Shown here: positions 18,352-26,768 of the stretch, one piece after another
Layout of the letters: each line of letters starts with the position of its first letter
Numbering within the stretch: position 1 is the first letter of the stretch
DNA from: Caldilineaceae bacterium
Lineage (GTDB): Bacteria; Chloroflexota; Anaerolineae; Caldilineales; Caldilineaceae
Length of the DNA stretch: 64,000 nt
Reading direction: 5' to 3'
Assembly (NCBI GenBank): GCA_022821545.1
Contig: JAJEDJ010000034.1
Location: 186,001 to 250,000, forward strand
Translations under genes and position numbers: made by a program
The notes under the pieces: generated by a model
What the model saw: only the letters and a program-made list of their open reading frames with translations
Told to the model about the DNA's origin: nothing
Database searches by the model: none

Positions 18352-19120
18352 CCTGATTCCTGGCCTCAAGCCGCACCGGTCTCGAATAGTGGTAAACGTC
18401 AACTCCCTCGCCCACCGGGACCTGCGCCCGTACGATGAACTCGGTCCAGTCAGGGCAGTTGAAGGCGGCGAAAGCCAGCTCGAATCCTTCGATAAAGTCG
18501 TCCGGCCCTCGGCGAAAGTCTGGAAACAGAATTGGTCCTGTGTCGGTCTGGTAGATGAAGTCCCGTTCGCTTGCATTCATCGTCTTGACCGGGTAGTCCA
18601 ACACCGCTGAATATCGACCTGCCCCGATAACTGTTCTTGCTACCAGGGGCGGGCAGTTTGGGTCCAGGGTTGCCTCTACAATCTGCTCGGCCGATTCCAG
18701 CAACTCTCCTTCGACGCGCTGAACGTCCAGACGCACACTGTCGTACGCCTCCGCGACCTTGCCTGCCTGCCGCTCCGGCTGCATGCCCCGCGATGGAGGA
18801 TAGAACGGGACGCCCTTGTTTGCGACATCATAGGTCTTGACTATCAGATACTCCTCCACCGACAGGATGGGAATAAAGTCGGCATTCGGCTCGATCCAGA
18901 TGTCCCGCGCAACCCCGACGCGTTCAGTCTTGCAGCTTGCCCCCATCACGAAAGTTTGTGCCGCGCCCGTCTCCTTGTCTTCCACCTCGCATACACATTC
19001 CAGGAGTATGCGGGCGTTGTTCAAAGAAGAAGGCGGTTCATGGGAAGCGGTTTCCGCCGGCCTTTTGAGGTAGTCGATCCGAAAAGTGAGGAAGGAGCGG
19101 GAAAAGTCGACTGTTTGCAT
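18335..19120 (-). CDS. Uncharacterised 261-aa protein
   Basis: I do not recognise a family. The protein starts MQTVDFSRSFLTFRIDYLKRP and is soluble, with no signal peptide or membrane helix. It is rich in beta-strand-like stretches, contains several Cys (ECVCEVED, ASCK, DPNCPP, FNCPDW) and mentions of aromatic/acidic clusters such as FIYQTDTGPILFPDF. I chose the ATG at 19120, which has GGAG 7 nt upstream; a TTG 15 nt earlier is unlikely. Its last 17 bp overlap the end of the sulfatase gene on the other strand. Codon use looks like its neighbours. Confidence 0.72.
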   Translation of the reverse strand: MQTVDFSRSFLTFRIDYLKRPAETASHEPPSSLNNARILLECVCEVEDKETGAAQTFVMGASCKTERVGVARDIWIEPNADFIPILSVEEYLIVKTYDVANKGVPFYPPSRGMQPERQAGKVAEAYDSVRLDVQRVEGELLESAEQIVEATLDPNCPPLVARTVIGAGRYSAVLDYPVKTMNASERDFIYQTDTGPILFPDFRRGPDDFIEGFELAFAAFNCPDWTEFIVRAQVPVGEGVDVYHYSRPVRLEARNQVIRLR

Positions 19121-19343
19121 TGGTCTCTCCGTCAACTGTCCTGCCCGGAGTCAGCGGCAGGATACGATTGGCAACACCCAACGGCGCGAACATGCTGAAA
19201 ATAGTGTACATCCAGGCGGGTGTCAACTGCTCTCTTTTGCTGAGGTGTTAGCGGCGGCGGGGCCATGTTACAATAGTTCCCATCCTCCTCTACCCTGGGG
19301 CGGCCCCTCCGTTCCGTCACCATATGTGAAAGGAATGCCCTCA

Positions 19344-20450
19344 ATGACACTGCGAGCCGGCATCGTCGGGTGCGGCGGCATTAGCCGTGCCCACGCCACA
19401 GCGTACGCCAACCTGGATGGGGTCGCGCTCAGCGCCCTGTGCGACATTAACGCGGATGCCCTCAATGCCCGCGCCGACGAACATGACGTGTCCGCCCGTT
19501 ATGCCGACTACGAAGAGATGTTCCGCAAGGAAGGCCTGGACCTGGTCAGCGTCTGCACGCACGCCCCCTTGCACGGGCCGGTCGCCATCGCCGCCGCCAA
19601 ACATGGCGTCAATGTCCTGAGCGAGAAGCCGCTCTCAGTCGATCTGCAGACCGCCGACAAGATGCTGGCCACCTGCGCCGAGGCCGGCGTGCGCCTGGCT
19701 GTCAGCCACCAGTTTCGTTTCAGCCCTCTCTTCCAGGAGGCAAAGGCTTGGATAGACGCGGGAAAGATCGGCGAGTTTCGCACGGTTCGCGAACTGGGAA
19801 AGGGGCGGCCTGCAGGCTTTGAGCTGATGGAAATGGGCGTCCACTACTTCGACGAAATGGACCTGTTCCTGGACGGCATCGATTGGATTCACGCCCAGGT
19901 CACATACGAAGGCCGCGATGTTGACGCAGGCGGCATCATGACAAGCCGGGAGCTCTGCACGACCGACCGCAGGGACAATGGCTTCGTCGCCGGCGATACG
20001 ATGCTGATTCATATCAAAGGAAAGAATGGGGCATCCGGCGTCATGGAACTCTACCGCCGCCCGCAGGTGCAGGGCTGGATGATGGGACCCCATATCCTCG
20101 GATCCGACGGCCAGCTCATGATCAGGCCCAATCCCGAAACCTTCGTCGACGAACTGTGGCACTGCCCGTTCGATGTCTCTTTCCCCAGCCATACGCCCCA
20201 ATGGCGGAAACTGCCGGTTGACCCCGAACGCTTCAGAATTGGCGGGCAGCTCTGGGAGCGCCGCCAGTCTATCTGGAGCGTCCGAGATATGGTCGACTCG
20301 ATCAGGGAGGGTCGCCAGCCGCAGCTTGGCGGGGCCGCCGCGCTGACTTCGTTGGAATGCGTCGCGGCGGTCTACGAGTCCCACTTCACGGGCGCGAGGG
20401 CGACTCTGCCCTTGAAAGATCGCCGTCACCCGCTTATCAAGCGTCTCTGA
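19344..20450 (+). CDS. Gfo/Idh/MocA family oxidoreductase
   Basis: 368-aa NAD(P)-dependent sugar or inositol dehydrogenase. The Rossmann start is LRAGIVGCGGISRAHATAYA, and the catalytic-region motif SEKPLSVD (E-K-P) is at about residue 95, followed by HQFRFSPLF. The C-terminal alpha/beta domain is complete. ATG 19344 has AAAGGA 9 nt upstream; the in-frame ATG at 19335 would be too close to that site. The frame's further upstream extension has no domain. It is convergent with the sugar isomerase/epimerase gene, and the two may act in one carbohydrate route. Confidence 0.9.
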   Translation: MTLRAGIVGCGGISRAHATAYANLDGVALSALCDINADALNARADEHDVSARYADYEEMFRKEGLDLVSVCTHAPLHGPVAIAAAKHGVNVLSEKPLSVDLQTADKMLATCAEAGVRLAVSHQFRFSPLFQEAKAWIDAGKIGEFRTVRELGKGRPAGFELMEMGVHYFDEMDLFLDGIDWIHAQVTYEGRDVDAGGIMTSRELCTTDRRDNGFVAGDTMLIHIKGKNGASGVMELYRRPQVQGWMMGPHILGSDGQLMIRPNPETFVDELWHCPFDVSFPSHTPQWRKLPVDPERFRIGGQLWERRQSIWSVRDMVDSIREGRQPQLGGAAALTSLECVAAVYESHFTGARATLPLKDRRHPLIKRL

Positions 20451-20550
20451 ACGCGCTGCCCGCCACTGTACGAGGGCTGTATAAGGGACTGCTGATGGAA
20501 CGTCTGCTGTCGTAGACAGGCGTGGACGGAGGGAATGGCCGCGAGAGCGG

Positions 20551-21420
20551 TCAGGCGGCCTGAACCTTCTCGACGGCGGCCAGGAGATTGTCCCGGCTTT
20601 GTCGTGAACCGGCCTTCAACGTCTCCAACGTGCTGTCAACTTTACGCTCGTACTCGACGGCCCAGACGCCGTCGAACGAATCGAGCAGCGTGCGCATGAT
20701 CGGAGTCCAGTCGATGTCGCCCTCTCCAAATGCGCGATACTCGACACCGGAGGCCGGACGGGCAACATCTTTCCAGTGCGTATAGACCACCCTGTCCTGG
20801 ATTGCGAGCAGGGCTTCGTAGGGATCTTCACCGCCATAGGCATAGTTGGCCGGATCGTAGGTAACGCCCACCGATTCGTAAGGGACCATATCCAGCAGCC
20901 GTTTGAGCCGGGCGCCCGTGGCCGATGTGCCCCCGTGATTCTCAATCGCCAGTGACACGTTTTTCGCCTGGGCGTAGCTGCCGAGCCGGTTGAAGGCCGC
21001 GCTGAGGGTCTCATACAGGGCGTCCGTCACACGCTCCGCCGGCAGCACATAGTGCTTGGAGTGTGTGAAGTCATGCTCGGTGAAGACCCGCACCACGCGC
21101 GCGCCGAGCGCGTCGGCATGGTCGATCACCCTGATCAGTTCGTCGCAGCGATCTTCGGCAACATCCCCGTTCAGCCCGACCACCGCCCCGCCGCCGAGAG
21201 CGGCTATTTTGACCCCGGCCTCCTCCGCCATGCGCTGCACGGTGTCCAGTTCCTGGGGGGTGGCGTCGACTGCGATCTTGTTGCGGGACTCCTCTTCTAG
21301 CCAGCCGCAGTCGATTTCGACCGACGTTAGTCCGATTTCACGCGAGGCCGCGCAGAACTCGGGCACGGTGTACTCGCGAAAGCCATACGATGCGTTGCCC
21401 AACGTGATGCCGGTAGACAT
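20551..21420 (-). CDS. Sugar phosphate isomerase/epimerase (xylose isomerase-like TIM barrel)
   Basis: 289-aa AP_endonuc_2-fold protein like IolE/IolI or hydroxypyruvate isomerase. Metal ligands are suggested by the Glu in VSLAIENHGG, the Asp-x-x-N in VTYDPANYAYGG, the His in YTHWKDV, and the late Glu in VWAVEYERK. ATG 21420 has AGGAGGGAG a few bases upstream. It is the last gene of a minus-strand set with the VOC fusion and two SDRs. Typical work is isomerisation or epimerisation of a keto sugar or inosose. Confidence 0.88.
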   Translation of the reverse strand: MSTGITLGNASYGFREYTVPEFCAASREIGLTSVEIDCGWLEEESRNKIAVDATPQELDTVQRMAEEAGVKIAALGGGAVVGLNGDVAEDRCDELIRVIDHADALGARVVRVFTEHDFTHSKHYVLPAERVTDALYETLSAAFNRLGSYAQAKNVSLAIENHGGTSATGARLKRLLDMVPYESVGVTYDPANYAYGGEDPYEALLAIQDRVVYTHWKDVARPASGVEYRAFGEGDIDWTPIMRTLLDSFDGVWAVEYERKVDSTLETLKAGSRQSRDNLLAAVEKVQAA

Positions 21421-21498
21421 CAGAACTCCCTCCTGGCATGGTTCGACGACATAGAGCTGTTGGATGAGATACGCGGCCGCTTTCCTCTCCGGCGGCCT

Positions 21499-23187
21499 TC
21501 AGGTACGCAGATGCTGTTGTTCGCCGGCTTGGCTCACCTGTAGATTTCGCCACCGGCCGGTGACGCCCTGGCCGAAAATAGTCTGCCTGTACTCCGGGTC
21601 TAGGCCGGGCAGGACGCCCCCGCGACCATCCGGCAGATCGTCCAGCAGCGTGAAGATCGCCATATTGACCGAAAAACGAGTCGGCTTGATCACCGGCGCT
21701 GCCGGCGGGTCCACCGTCGCTACCCACTCGATCTGATGCACCAGCTCCCCGTCCACGTACCACTCCGCGCGATCGGGGCCGGGCGTCAGCACGCTGTCTT
21801 CGCCGGGATCGTAGCGGATCTCGTAGCGATGCCAGGATCCCGGCTCGATCTCCAAGTCGGTCAGCACCGGATCCGCCATCGGCAAAACGGAGCCCGCGCC
21901 GCCTGGCGCCGTAACGACGAACAGCTCGCGCAGCGCCATCACGCGGCGATTGGATATTTCGAAGTTGATGACCATACCGGTCGAATCGTCGATCAGGGCG
22001 ATGGCGGCGCACCCCAAACGCGGGTCGTCCGGGTCGACTCCGAAGGGATTGCCCTCCGTTCCATGCACGTCGACGGCCATCTCCACCGCCACGGAAAGCC
22101 CGTTGCCGGTTGCAAAGCGTTGGTCGGCGGTGACAATGGCCTTGACATGGTCAAGTGGGTTGTCGAAAGCGACCGTAAATCGCGGGATATCAATTTTGAA
22201 TTCGGGCCGCTCACTGGTCGGCGTGGTGAGCGTTGCCGCCGGATCCAGGGCCGTGAAATCGCCCGCCTGCAAAACATGCCAGCCTGCTCCGATTATGGGC
22301 GATCCCGTGCTCCAGTCATCGAAACTGCGCCCGTCCCCGGCCAGGAGATTGGGCGGCGCGGGCAGGCCCCGCCATACGTCCACCGTGCGCGGCTCGTTCG
22401 GCCAGTCCAGCGGCGCGTATCTCTCCTCGTCCCAGATTTGGTCCAGTTCCGTCGTCAGTTCGATGACGTTGCCGGCGGGATCGGGCACATAGATGAAGAT
22501 ATTGTGGCCGGGACCGTGGCGGCTTGGCCCGTAGATGATCGGCACGTCGTTGCGCCAGAGGTGATCGCACATGCGCTTTACATCGTTCCAGTCGGCCAGG
22601 TCGTAGGCATAGTGGTTCACCTTGGCGTGCCCGGCATTGAGGAGCGCGATCCCGTGATGGTCCTGGTTACAGCGCAGCCATATCACGGCATCTTCGGCAG
22701 TATCCGACACGCGAAAGCCAAGCGCGTCGGTATAGAAGGCCGCCGCGCGCTTGAGTTCGATGCTTTGCAGCGTGATATGGCCGAACCTGAGCGGGCGGAT
22801 TTCACGCGGCTGCAAGGGCTGATCGAGTCTCCTCATGCCTTCATAAATCTCGATCCGGTTCCCGTCGGCGTCCAAATAGCAAAGGGCTTCGCCGTGGCCC
22901 GGCTCGTCGTACGCCCTCCCGTGCGGCTGGAAGCCGAGCTGCGCCAGTGCCTCCCGGGCCGCTTCCAGCGCATCGCCGTCCGTGACTTCCAAGCCCAGAT
23001 GGTGCAGCTTTCTCTCCTCGCCCGGATAGATAGCCAGGCAGTGATGTTCAGCATTGCAACGCAGAAAGACCGCGCCGTCGCCGCGCTCGGAGACTTCCAG
23101 GCCGACGATCTGTTCGTAGAAGGCGGCAGTCTCCTCAACATTGGGGACTGTGATGGCGACATGCCCCAGTCGCTTGATATTGATCAT
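21499..23187 (-). CDS. Tandem VOC dioxygenase-like protein fused to a C-terminal beta domain
   Basis: 562 aa. Residues 1-115 and about 130-245 are two VOC modules arranged as in extradiol (catechol 2,3-) dioxygenases. Each keeps a His-His-Glu set: GHVAIT, LHHLGLEV and NRIEIYEG in the first; GHITLQS, VNHYAYDL and NVIELTTE in the second. In known enzymes only the second site is active. After a linker, about 260 residues form a further domain rich in predicted strands (WHRYEIRYDPGED, AEWYVDGELVHQIEW) that resembles a concanavalin/LamG-type sandwich; extradiol dioxygenases normally end before this point. The start at ATG 23187 lacks a strong ribosome site. It sits between SDR and isomerase genes. 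Confidence 0.8.
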   Translation of the reverse strand: MINIKRLGHVAITVPNVEETAAFYEQIVGLEVSERGDGAVFLRCNAEHHCLAIYPGEERKLHHLGLEVTDGDALEAAREALAQLGFQPHGRAYDEPGHGEALCYLDADGNRIEIYEGMRRLDQPLQPREIRPLRFGHITLQSIELKRAAAFYTDALGFRVSDTAEDAVIWLRCNQDHHGIALLNAGHAKVNHYAYDLADWNDVKRMCDHLWRNDVPIIYGPSRHGPGHNIFIYVPDPAGNVIELTTELDQIWDEERYAPLDWPNEPRTVDVWRGLPAPPNLLAGDGRSFDDWSTGSPIIGAGWHVLQAGDFTALDPAATLTTPTSERPEFKIDIPRFTVAFDNPLDHVKAIVTADQRFATGNGLSVAVEMAVDVHGTEGNPFGVDPDDPRLGCAAIALIDDSTGMVINFEISNRRVMALRELFVVTAPGGAGSVLPMADPVLTDLEIEPGSWHRYEIRYDPGEDSVLTPGPDRAEWYVDGELVHQIEWVATVDPPAAPVIKPTRFSVNMAIFTLLDDLPDGRGGVLPGLDPEYRQTIFGQGVTGRWRNLQVSQAGEQQHLRT

Positions 23188-23230
23188 GAGTTTAGGCGAA
23201 AGAGCGGCGCGCCGCTTCTCCGTGTTTCTC

Positions 23231-23998
23231 CTATTGGATGCTGAGGCCGCCATCGATCACGAGGGCATGGCCGTTAAGGTAGGCTGCCCTGTCCGAACTG
23301 AGCCACAGCACGGAGTCGGCAACCTCTTGCGGTTGGATTAGCCGCTTCATGGGCAGGCTGGAGATCAGCGTCGATGCCGCGTCGTCGTCACCGCGCGTGA
23401 AGCGTTCGAACATGGAGGTGGCTACGACGGCGGGGCATACGGCGTTCACGCGAATGCCGGCGTCGACAAATTCGAGCGCGACCGCCCTTGTCAGCCCGAT
23501 CACGCCGTGTTTGCTCGCCACGTAGGCAGCCATATTGCTTTGACCCAGCTGTCCGACGGTCGAAGAGGTATTGACGATGGAACCTCCCCCTTGCTCGAGC
23601 ATTGCCGGGATTTCGTGCTTCATACTCAGCCACACGCCCTTGAGATTGATATCGATGACCCGGTCCCAGTCCTCCTCGCTGCTGTCCAGAATGGACGCAT
23701 TGGCGGGTTCGACGCCGGCGTTGTTGTGGGCGACGTCCAACCGACCGAATTCGGCGAGGATCAGGCGAACCATCTCTTCGACGTCGCTCGACTTGGACAC
23801 GTCGGCCTGGACAAAGAGCGCTTCGCCGCCGGCGTCACGGATGAGGCGCACCGTTTCAAGGCCGCTCTTGCTGTCCACGTCACACGCCACAACTTTGGCC
23901 CGTGCCTGCGCGAAGGCCAGCGCCGAAGCCCGGCCAATGCCGGAACCCGCTCCCGTAACCAGCGTTACCTTATCCGCCAGCGTTGCGTCTTCAAACAC
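23231..23998 (-). CDS. SDR family oxidoreductase
   Basis: Classical SDR of 255 aa: cofactor loop TGAGSGIG, NNAG, Ser in NTSSTVGQ, YVASK catalytic pair, and C-terminal VIDGG. The GTG at 23998 is preceded by GGAGGA at 10 nt; another GTG at 24016 lies before that site and is less likely. It is closely related to the next gene upstream on the same strand, and the two are separated by about 35 bp, suggesting a tandem duplication. It probably oxidises a hydroxyl of a sugar, polyol or hydroxy acid in the pathway served by this operon. Confidence 0.9.
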   Translation of the reverse strand: MFEDATLADKVTLVTGAGSGIGRASALAFAQARAKVVACDVDSKSGLETVRLIRDAGGEALFVQADVSKSSDVEEMVRLILAEFGRLDVAHNNAGVEPANASILDSSEEDWDRVIDINLKGVWLSMKHEIPAMLEQGGGSIVNTSSTVGQLGQSNMAAYVASKHGVIGLTRAVALEFVDAGIRVNAVCPAVVATSMFERFTRGDDDAASTLISSLPMKRLIQPQEVADSVLWLSSDRAAYLNGHALVIDGGLSIQ

Positions 23999-24033
23999 AG
24001 ATGAATCTTCCTCCACAGGCCGCTGCTCTGCGC

Positions 24034-24789
24034 CTAAGCCAGGATTCCGCCGTCAACGGCCATCGGGTGCCCGGTGACAAACGACGCGGCGTCCGAACAG
24101 AGCCACACGACCGCCTCGGCAATCTCCTCCGGCCTTCCCATGCGTCCGATTGGCTCCAACTCGGTAAAATTGGCAACGGCGTCCGGGTAGTCGATCGCCT
24201 GCTGTGCAACCATCGGCGTGGAAATCAGGCCGGGACAGACAGCGTTGATGCGGATGTTGGAGCGGGCATACTCCAGCGCGGCGGAGCGCGTCAACTGCAC
24301 GACACCGCCCTTGGTCGCGCTATATGCGGCGAGTTCGGGTGTGCCGGTCATGCCCGCATTGGAGGCCGTGTTGACGATGACGCCCCCGCCCTGCCGCAGC
24401 ATCTGCGGGATCTCGTACTTCATTGAAAGCCAGACGCCCTTCAGATTGACCCGCATAATGCGGTCGAAATTCTCTTCCGTGCCATCGGCCATTAGGGACA
24501 TATCTCCGAGGATGCCGGCATTGTTGAAGGCGCAGTCCATCCGTCCATACACCTCCACACAGCGGTCGATAGCCGCCTCCACCGAGGCCGCCTCACCTAC
24601 GTCGCAGGCGACGAAGACCGCCTCCCCGCCTGAGAGTTCGATCAGCCGCAGCGTCTCCTGGCCGCCGTCAATATCCACGTCGGCGACGACTAGCTTGGCC
24701 CCGCGGCCGGCGAAGGCCAGGGCCGCAGCTCGGCCAATCCCCGAACCGCCTCCGGTAACAAAAGCAATCTTCCCGTCCAGACTGTTCAC
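24034..24789 (-). CDS. SDR family oxidoreductase
   Basis: 251-aa classical SDR and first gene of the minus-strand operon. Motifs: TGGGSGIG, NNAG, NTASNAG (catalytic Ser replaced by Ala or shifted: the usual ISS is NTAS), YSATKGG (Tyr and Lys) and VDGGILA. I chose GTG 24789 because AAGGAAGGAG lies 4 nt before it; an ATG at 24810 is also in frame. The sequence DINLKGVWLSMK-like segment is shared with the next SDR (NLKGVWLSMKYEIP against NLKGVWLSMKHEIP), which supports recent duplication. Confidence 0.9.
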   Translation of the reverse strand: MNSLDGKIAFVTGGGSGIGRAAALAFAGRGAKLVVADVDIDGGQETLRLIELSGGEAVFVACDVGEAASVEAAIDRCVEVYGRMDCAFNNAGILGDMSLMADGTEENFDRIMRVNLKGVWLSMKYEIPQMLRQGGGVIVNTASNAGMTGTPELAAYSATKGGVVQLTRSAALEYARSNIRINAVCPGLISTPMVAQQAIDYPDAVANFTELEPIGRMGRPEEIAEAVVWLCSDAASFVTGHPMAVDGGILA

Positions 24790-24894
24790 AGCGCTCCTTC
24801 CTTTTTGCATCGAAGTGTAAGTCGTGGCAATAACTGTGTCAAGACAATCAAATGGAGCGCAGCCTGCCGCGCTGGCGCCTTCTGCCCTGTAAAG

Positions 24895-24900
24895 TATAAT
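24895..24900 (+). promoter_or_regulatory. Possible -10 element upstream of the MFS gene
   Basis: A perfect TATAAT in a GC-rich divergent region, 35-50 bp before the MFS start. No good -35 box is present at the right distance, so this is only a candidate. Confidence 0.25.
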
Positions 24901-24935
24901 GGAGAAAGCTTTTTTGCGCTTGCCGCGAGAGTACT

Positions 24936-26252
24936 GTGCGCAAGGCGGCAATGAGCGAACCGGGTGACATTCAGACAGTAGTTCCCCACAGACGAAGCGA
25001 ACAGTTGACCCTCCGTCTCTTCTATGGCTGGTGGATCGTCGCCGCTGCGGTCCTCCTTCAGTTCGTTTTTCTCGGCGTAAGCCAGTCCACCGTAAGCGTA
25101 TTTCTGCGCCCGGTCGTTGAGGAACTGGGCTGGCAGGTCTGGCAATTCACGTTGGGATCGTCGCTGGCCGTAATGGCCGGTGCCCTCTCGGGCGTCGTCG
25201 TCGGCCGCATGGTCGACCGGCGCGGTCCTCGCCTGCCTGTCCTCGGCGGCGCTCTGGTTTCGGCCGTCTGTCTCTTTGGCTTGGGCCGGCAGTCCAGTCT
25301 GTGGCTTTTCTGGGCGCTTCACCTTTGCGCCGGTTTCATCGGCTGGACGCTGTTCGGGCCGCTCGTCGTAAACACGACAATAAACAAATGGTTTGTGCGC
25401 CGCCGGGGTTGGGCGCTCGCCATCGGCTCCACCGGCATATCACTGGGCGGCCTGATCGCCCCCTTTGCCATGACCCTCGTCGTCGATTCCCTGGGCTGGC
25501 GAAATGGTTACTATGTCCAGGCCCTCTTCGTTCTTGTCATCGTCGCTCCGGTCGCGCTGCTCATGCGGCGAACGCCGGAGGACTCAGGTCTGCGTCCGGA
25601 TGGTGAGACGGGCGGAGGCAAGCGAGGCGATGCGCTGACGGAGGCGGCTGAGCGACGCTCATATACCGGCAGCCAGGCCGTGCGCTCACCGGGTTTCTGG
25701 CTGCTCCTCTTCGGGTACAGTATGAATCAGGCAGCCCTTGCCTCCGTGCTGGTTCATGCAGTTCCCTTCGCAACGGATGCCTCCTTTTCCCGCCGAACGG
25801 CCGCGCTCGCCCTGGCTGTAAACGGTCTGGGCAACCTGGTATCCAAGGCCGTGTGGGGATACTGTCTGCAGCGGTTCCCGCCGCGACGGCTTGCGATGGC
25901 CGCGTTTTCGATGGGGGGCGCCGGCGTGGCCATGATGCTGCTTGCCGCCTCAACCGCCGAACCGGCTCTGCTGTTCGCCGGATTCTTCTGCTATGGTTTC
26001 GGCTTCGGGGGCACCATTCCGATCAGCGAATATCTGTGGGTCAGCTACTTCGGCCGCGCTCACATTGGCGCCATCCGCGGCATTGCCCAGCCGCTTACGA
26101 TCATCGGGCCCACGGTTGCTCCCGTGCTTGTCGGCGTGGGATTCGATTTGCAGGGCAGCTATCGCCTGGGGTTTATCGGCATAATAGTTGTCTATCTGTT
26201 GGCGGGTCTGCTGGTGGGAATCTCGCGCCCGCCGCGCGTTCTGTCAGGCTGA
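24936..26252 (+). CDS. MFS transporter (OFA/monocarboxylate-type)
   Basis: About 435 aa with 12 predicted membrane segments, beginning FYGWWIVAAAVLLQFVFLG, a start typical of oxalate/formate-antiporter and monocarboxylate-type MFS members. The loop between helices 2 and 3 has GRMVDRRGPR, the family A-motif region. The central cytoplasmic loop is long and charged. GTG 24936 or ATG 24951 may be the start; neither has a strong site. It is divergent from the SDR operon and could move a carboxylate or sugar acid linked to it or to the UxaA-type genes downstream. Confidence 0.88.
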   Translation: MRKAAMSEPGDIQTVVPHRRSEQLTLRLFYGWWIVAAAVLLQFVFLGVSQSTVSVFLRPVVEELGWQVWQFTLGSSLAVMAGALSGVVVGRMVDRRGPRLPVLGGALVSAVCLFGLGRQSSLWLFWALHLCAGFIGWTLFGPLVVNTTINKWFVRRRGWALAIGSTGISLGGLIAPFAMTLVVDSLGWRNGYYVQALFVLVIVAPVALLMRRTPEDSGLRPDGETGGGKRGDALTEAAERRSYTGSQAVRSPGFWLLLFGYSMNQAALASVLVHAVPFATDASFSRRTAALALAVNGLGNLVSKAVWGYCLQRFPPRRLAMAAFSMGGAGVAMMLLAASTAEPALLFAGFFCYGFGFGGTIPISEYLWVSYFGRAHIGAIRGIAQPLTIIGPTVAPVLVGVGFDLQGSYRLGFIGIIVVYLLAGLLVGISRPPRVLSG

Positions 26253-26427
26253 AGTTGCGCCGCGGGAAGTATTTGGGCAGTTCGACGGGCCATCTCGCGC
26301 CTTGATTCTCTCGCCTTGATACTGTCTCTTTACCCTCTTTTCGGCTATGATGGTGCCAGGATGAGTTGCGTCCATCCCGGTTATGGGGGCATCCCTCTGA
26401 GAACGCGTGCGTCTCGCCCGCCGCTGA

Positions 26428-26748
26428 ATGTGCAAAAGAAAGATGCTTGCAAATCAGAACGGTCTGCTGCTCCGCATTTCGCAGGAAGACAACGTATATG
26501 TCCTGTTGCGTCCTTTGACGGAAGGGAGCCGTCTGCAGGTCGGCGAGCAGACGGTCGTCTGCAAGACCTCGCTCGAATTGGGGCACAAAATCGCCGCCCG
26601 CGATATCGCCTCGGGCGAAAAGATAATCAAGTACGGCGCGCCGATTGGCTCGGCCACGCGCGACATCCGGGCAGGTGAGCATGTCCACTTGCACAACATC
26701 AAGAGCGACTACATACCCACCTACATCCTGAATTCGGAGACCGACTGA
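26428..26748 (+). CDS. UxaA-type dehydratase/sulfo-lyase small subunit (SAF domain)
   Basis: 106-aa protein matching the N-terminal SAF domain of altronate/galactarate dehydratases and SuyA. It has QEDNVYVLLRPLTEGSRL, the conserved GHKIAARDIASGEKIIKYG and PIGSATRDIRAGEHVHLHN. In many bacteria this domain is fused to the catalytic domain (UxaA about 490 aa); here it is separate, with the large subunit gene starting 20 bp later. ATG 26428 is used; ATG 26443 is an equally possible start. It acts together with the next gene. Confidence 0.9.
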   Translation: MCKRKMLANQNGLLLRISQEDNVYVLLRPLTEGSRLQVGEQTVVCKTSLELGHKIAARDIASGEKIIKYGAPIGSATRDIRAGEHVHLHNIKSDYIPTYILNSETD

Positions 26749-26768
26749 ACCGGTCGAGGAGCGCGCCT

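Noticed and set aside
21736..23244. A 502-codon plus-strand frame opposite the VOC fusion gene
   Set aside because: It mirrors the coding frame of a high-GC gene, has no recognisable motifs, and the minus-strand product has clear VOC modules.
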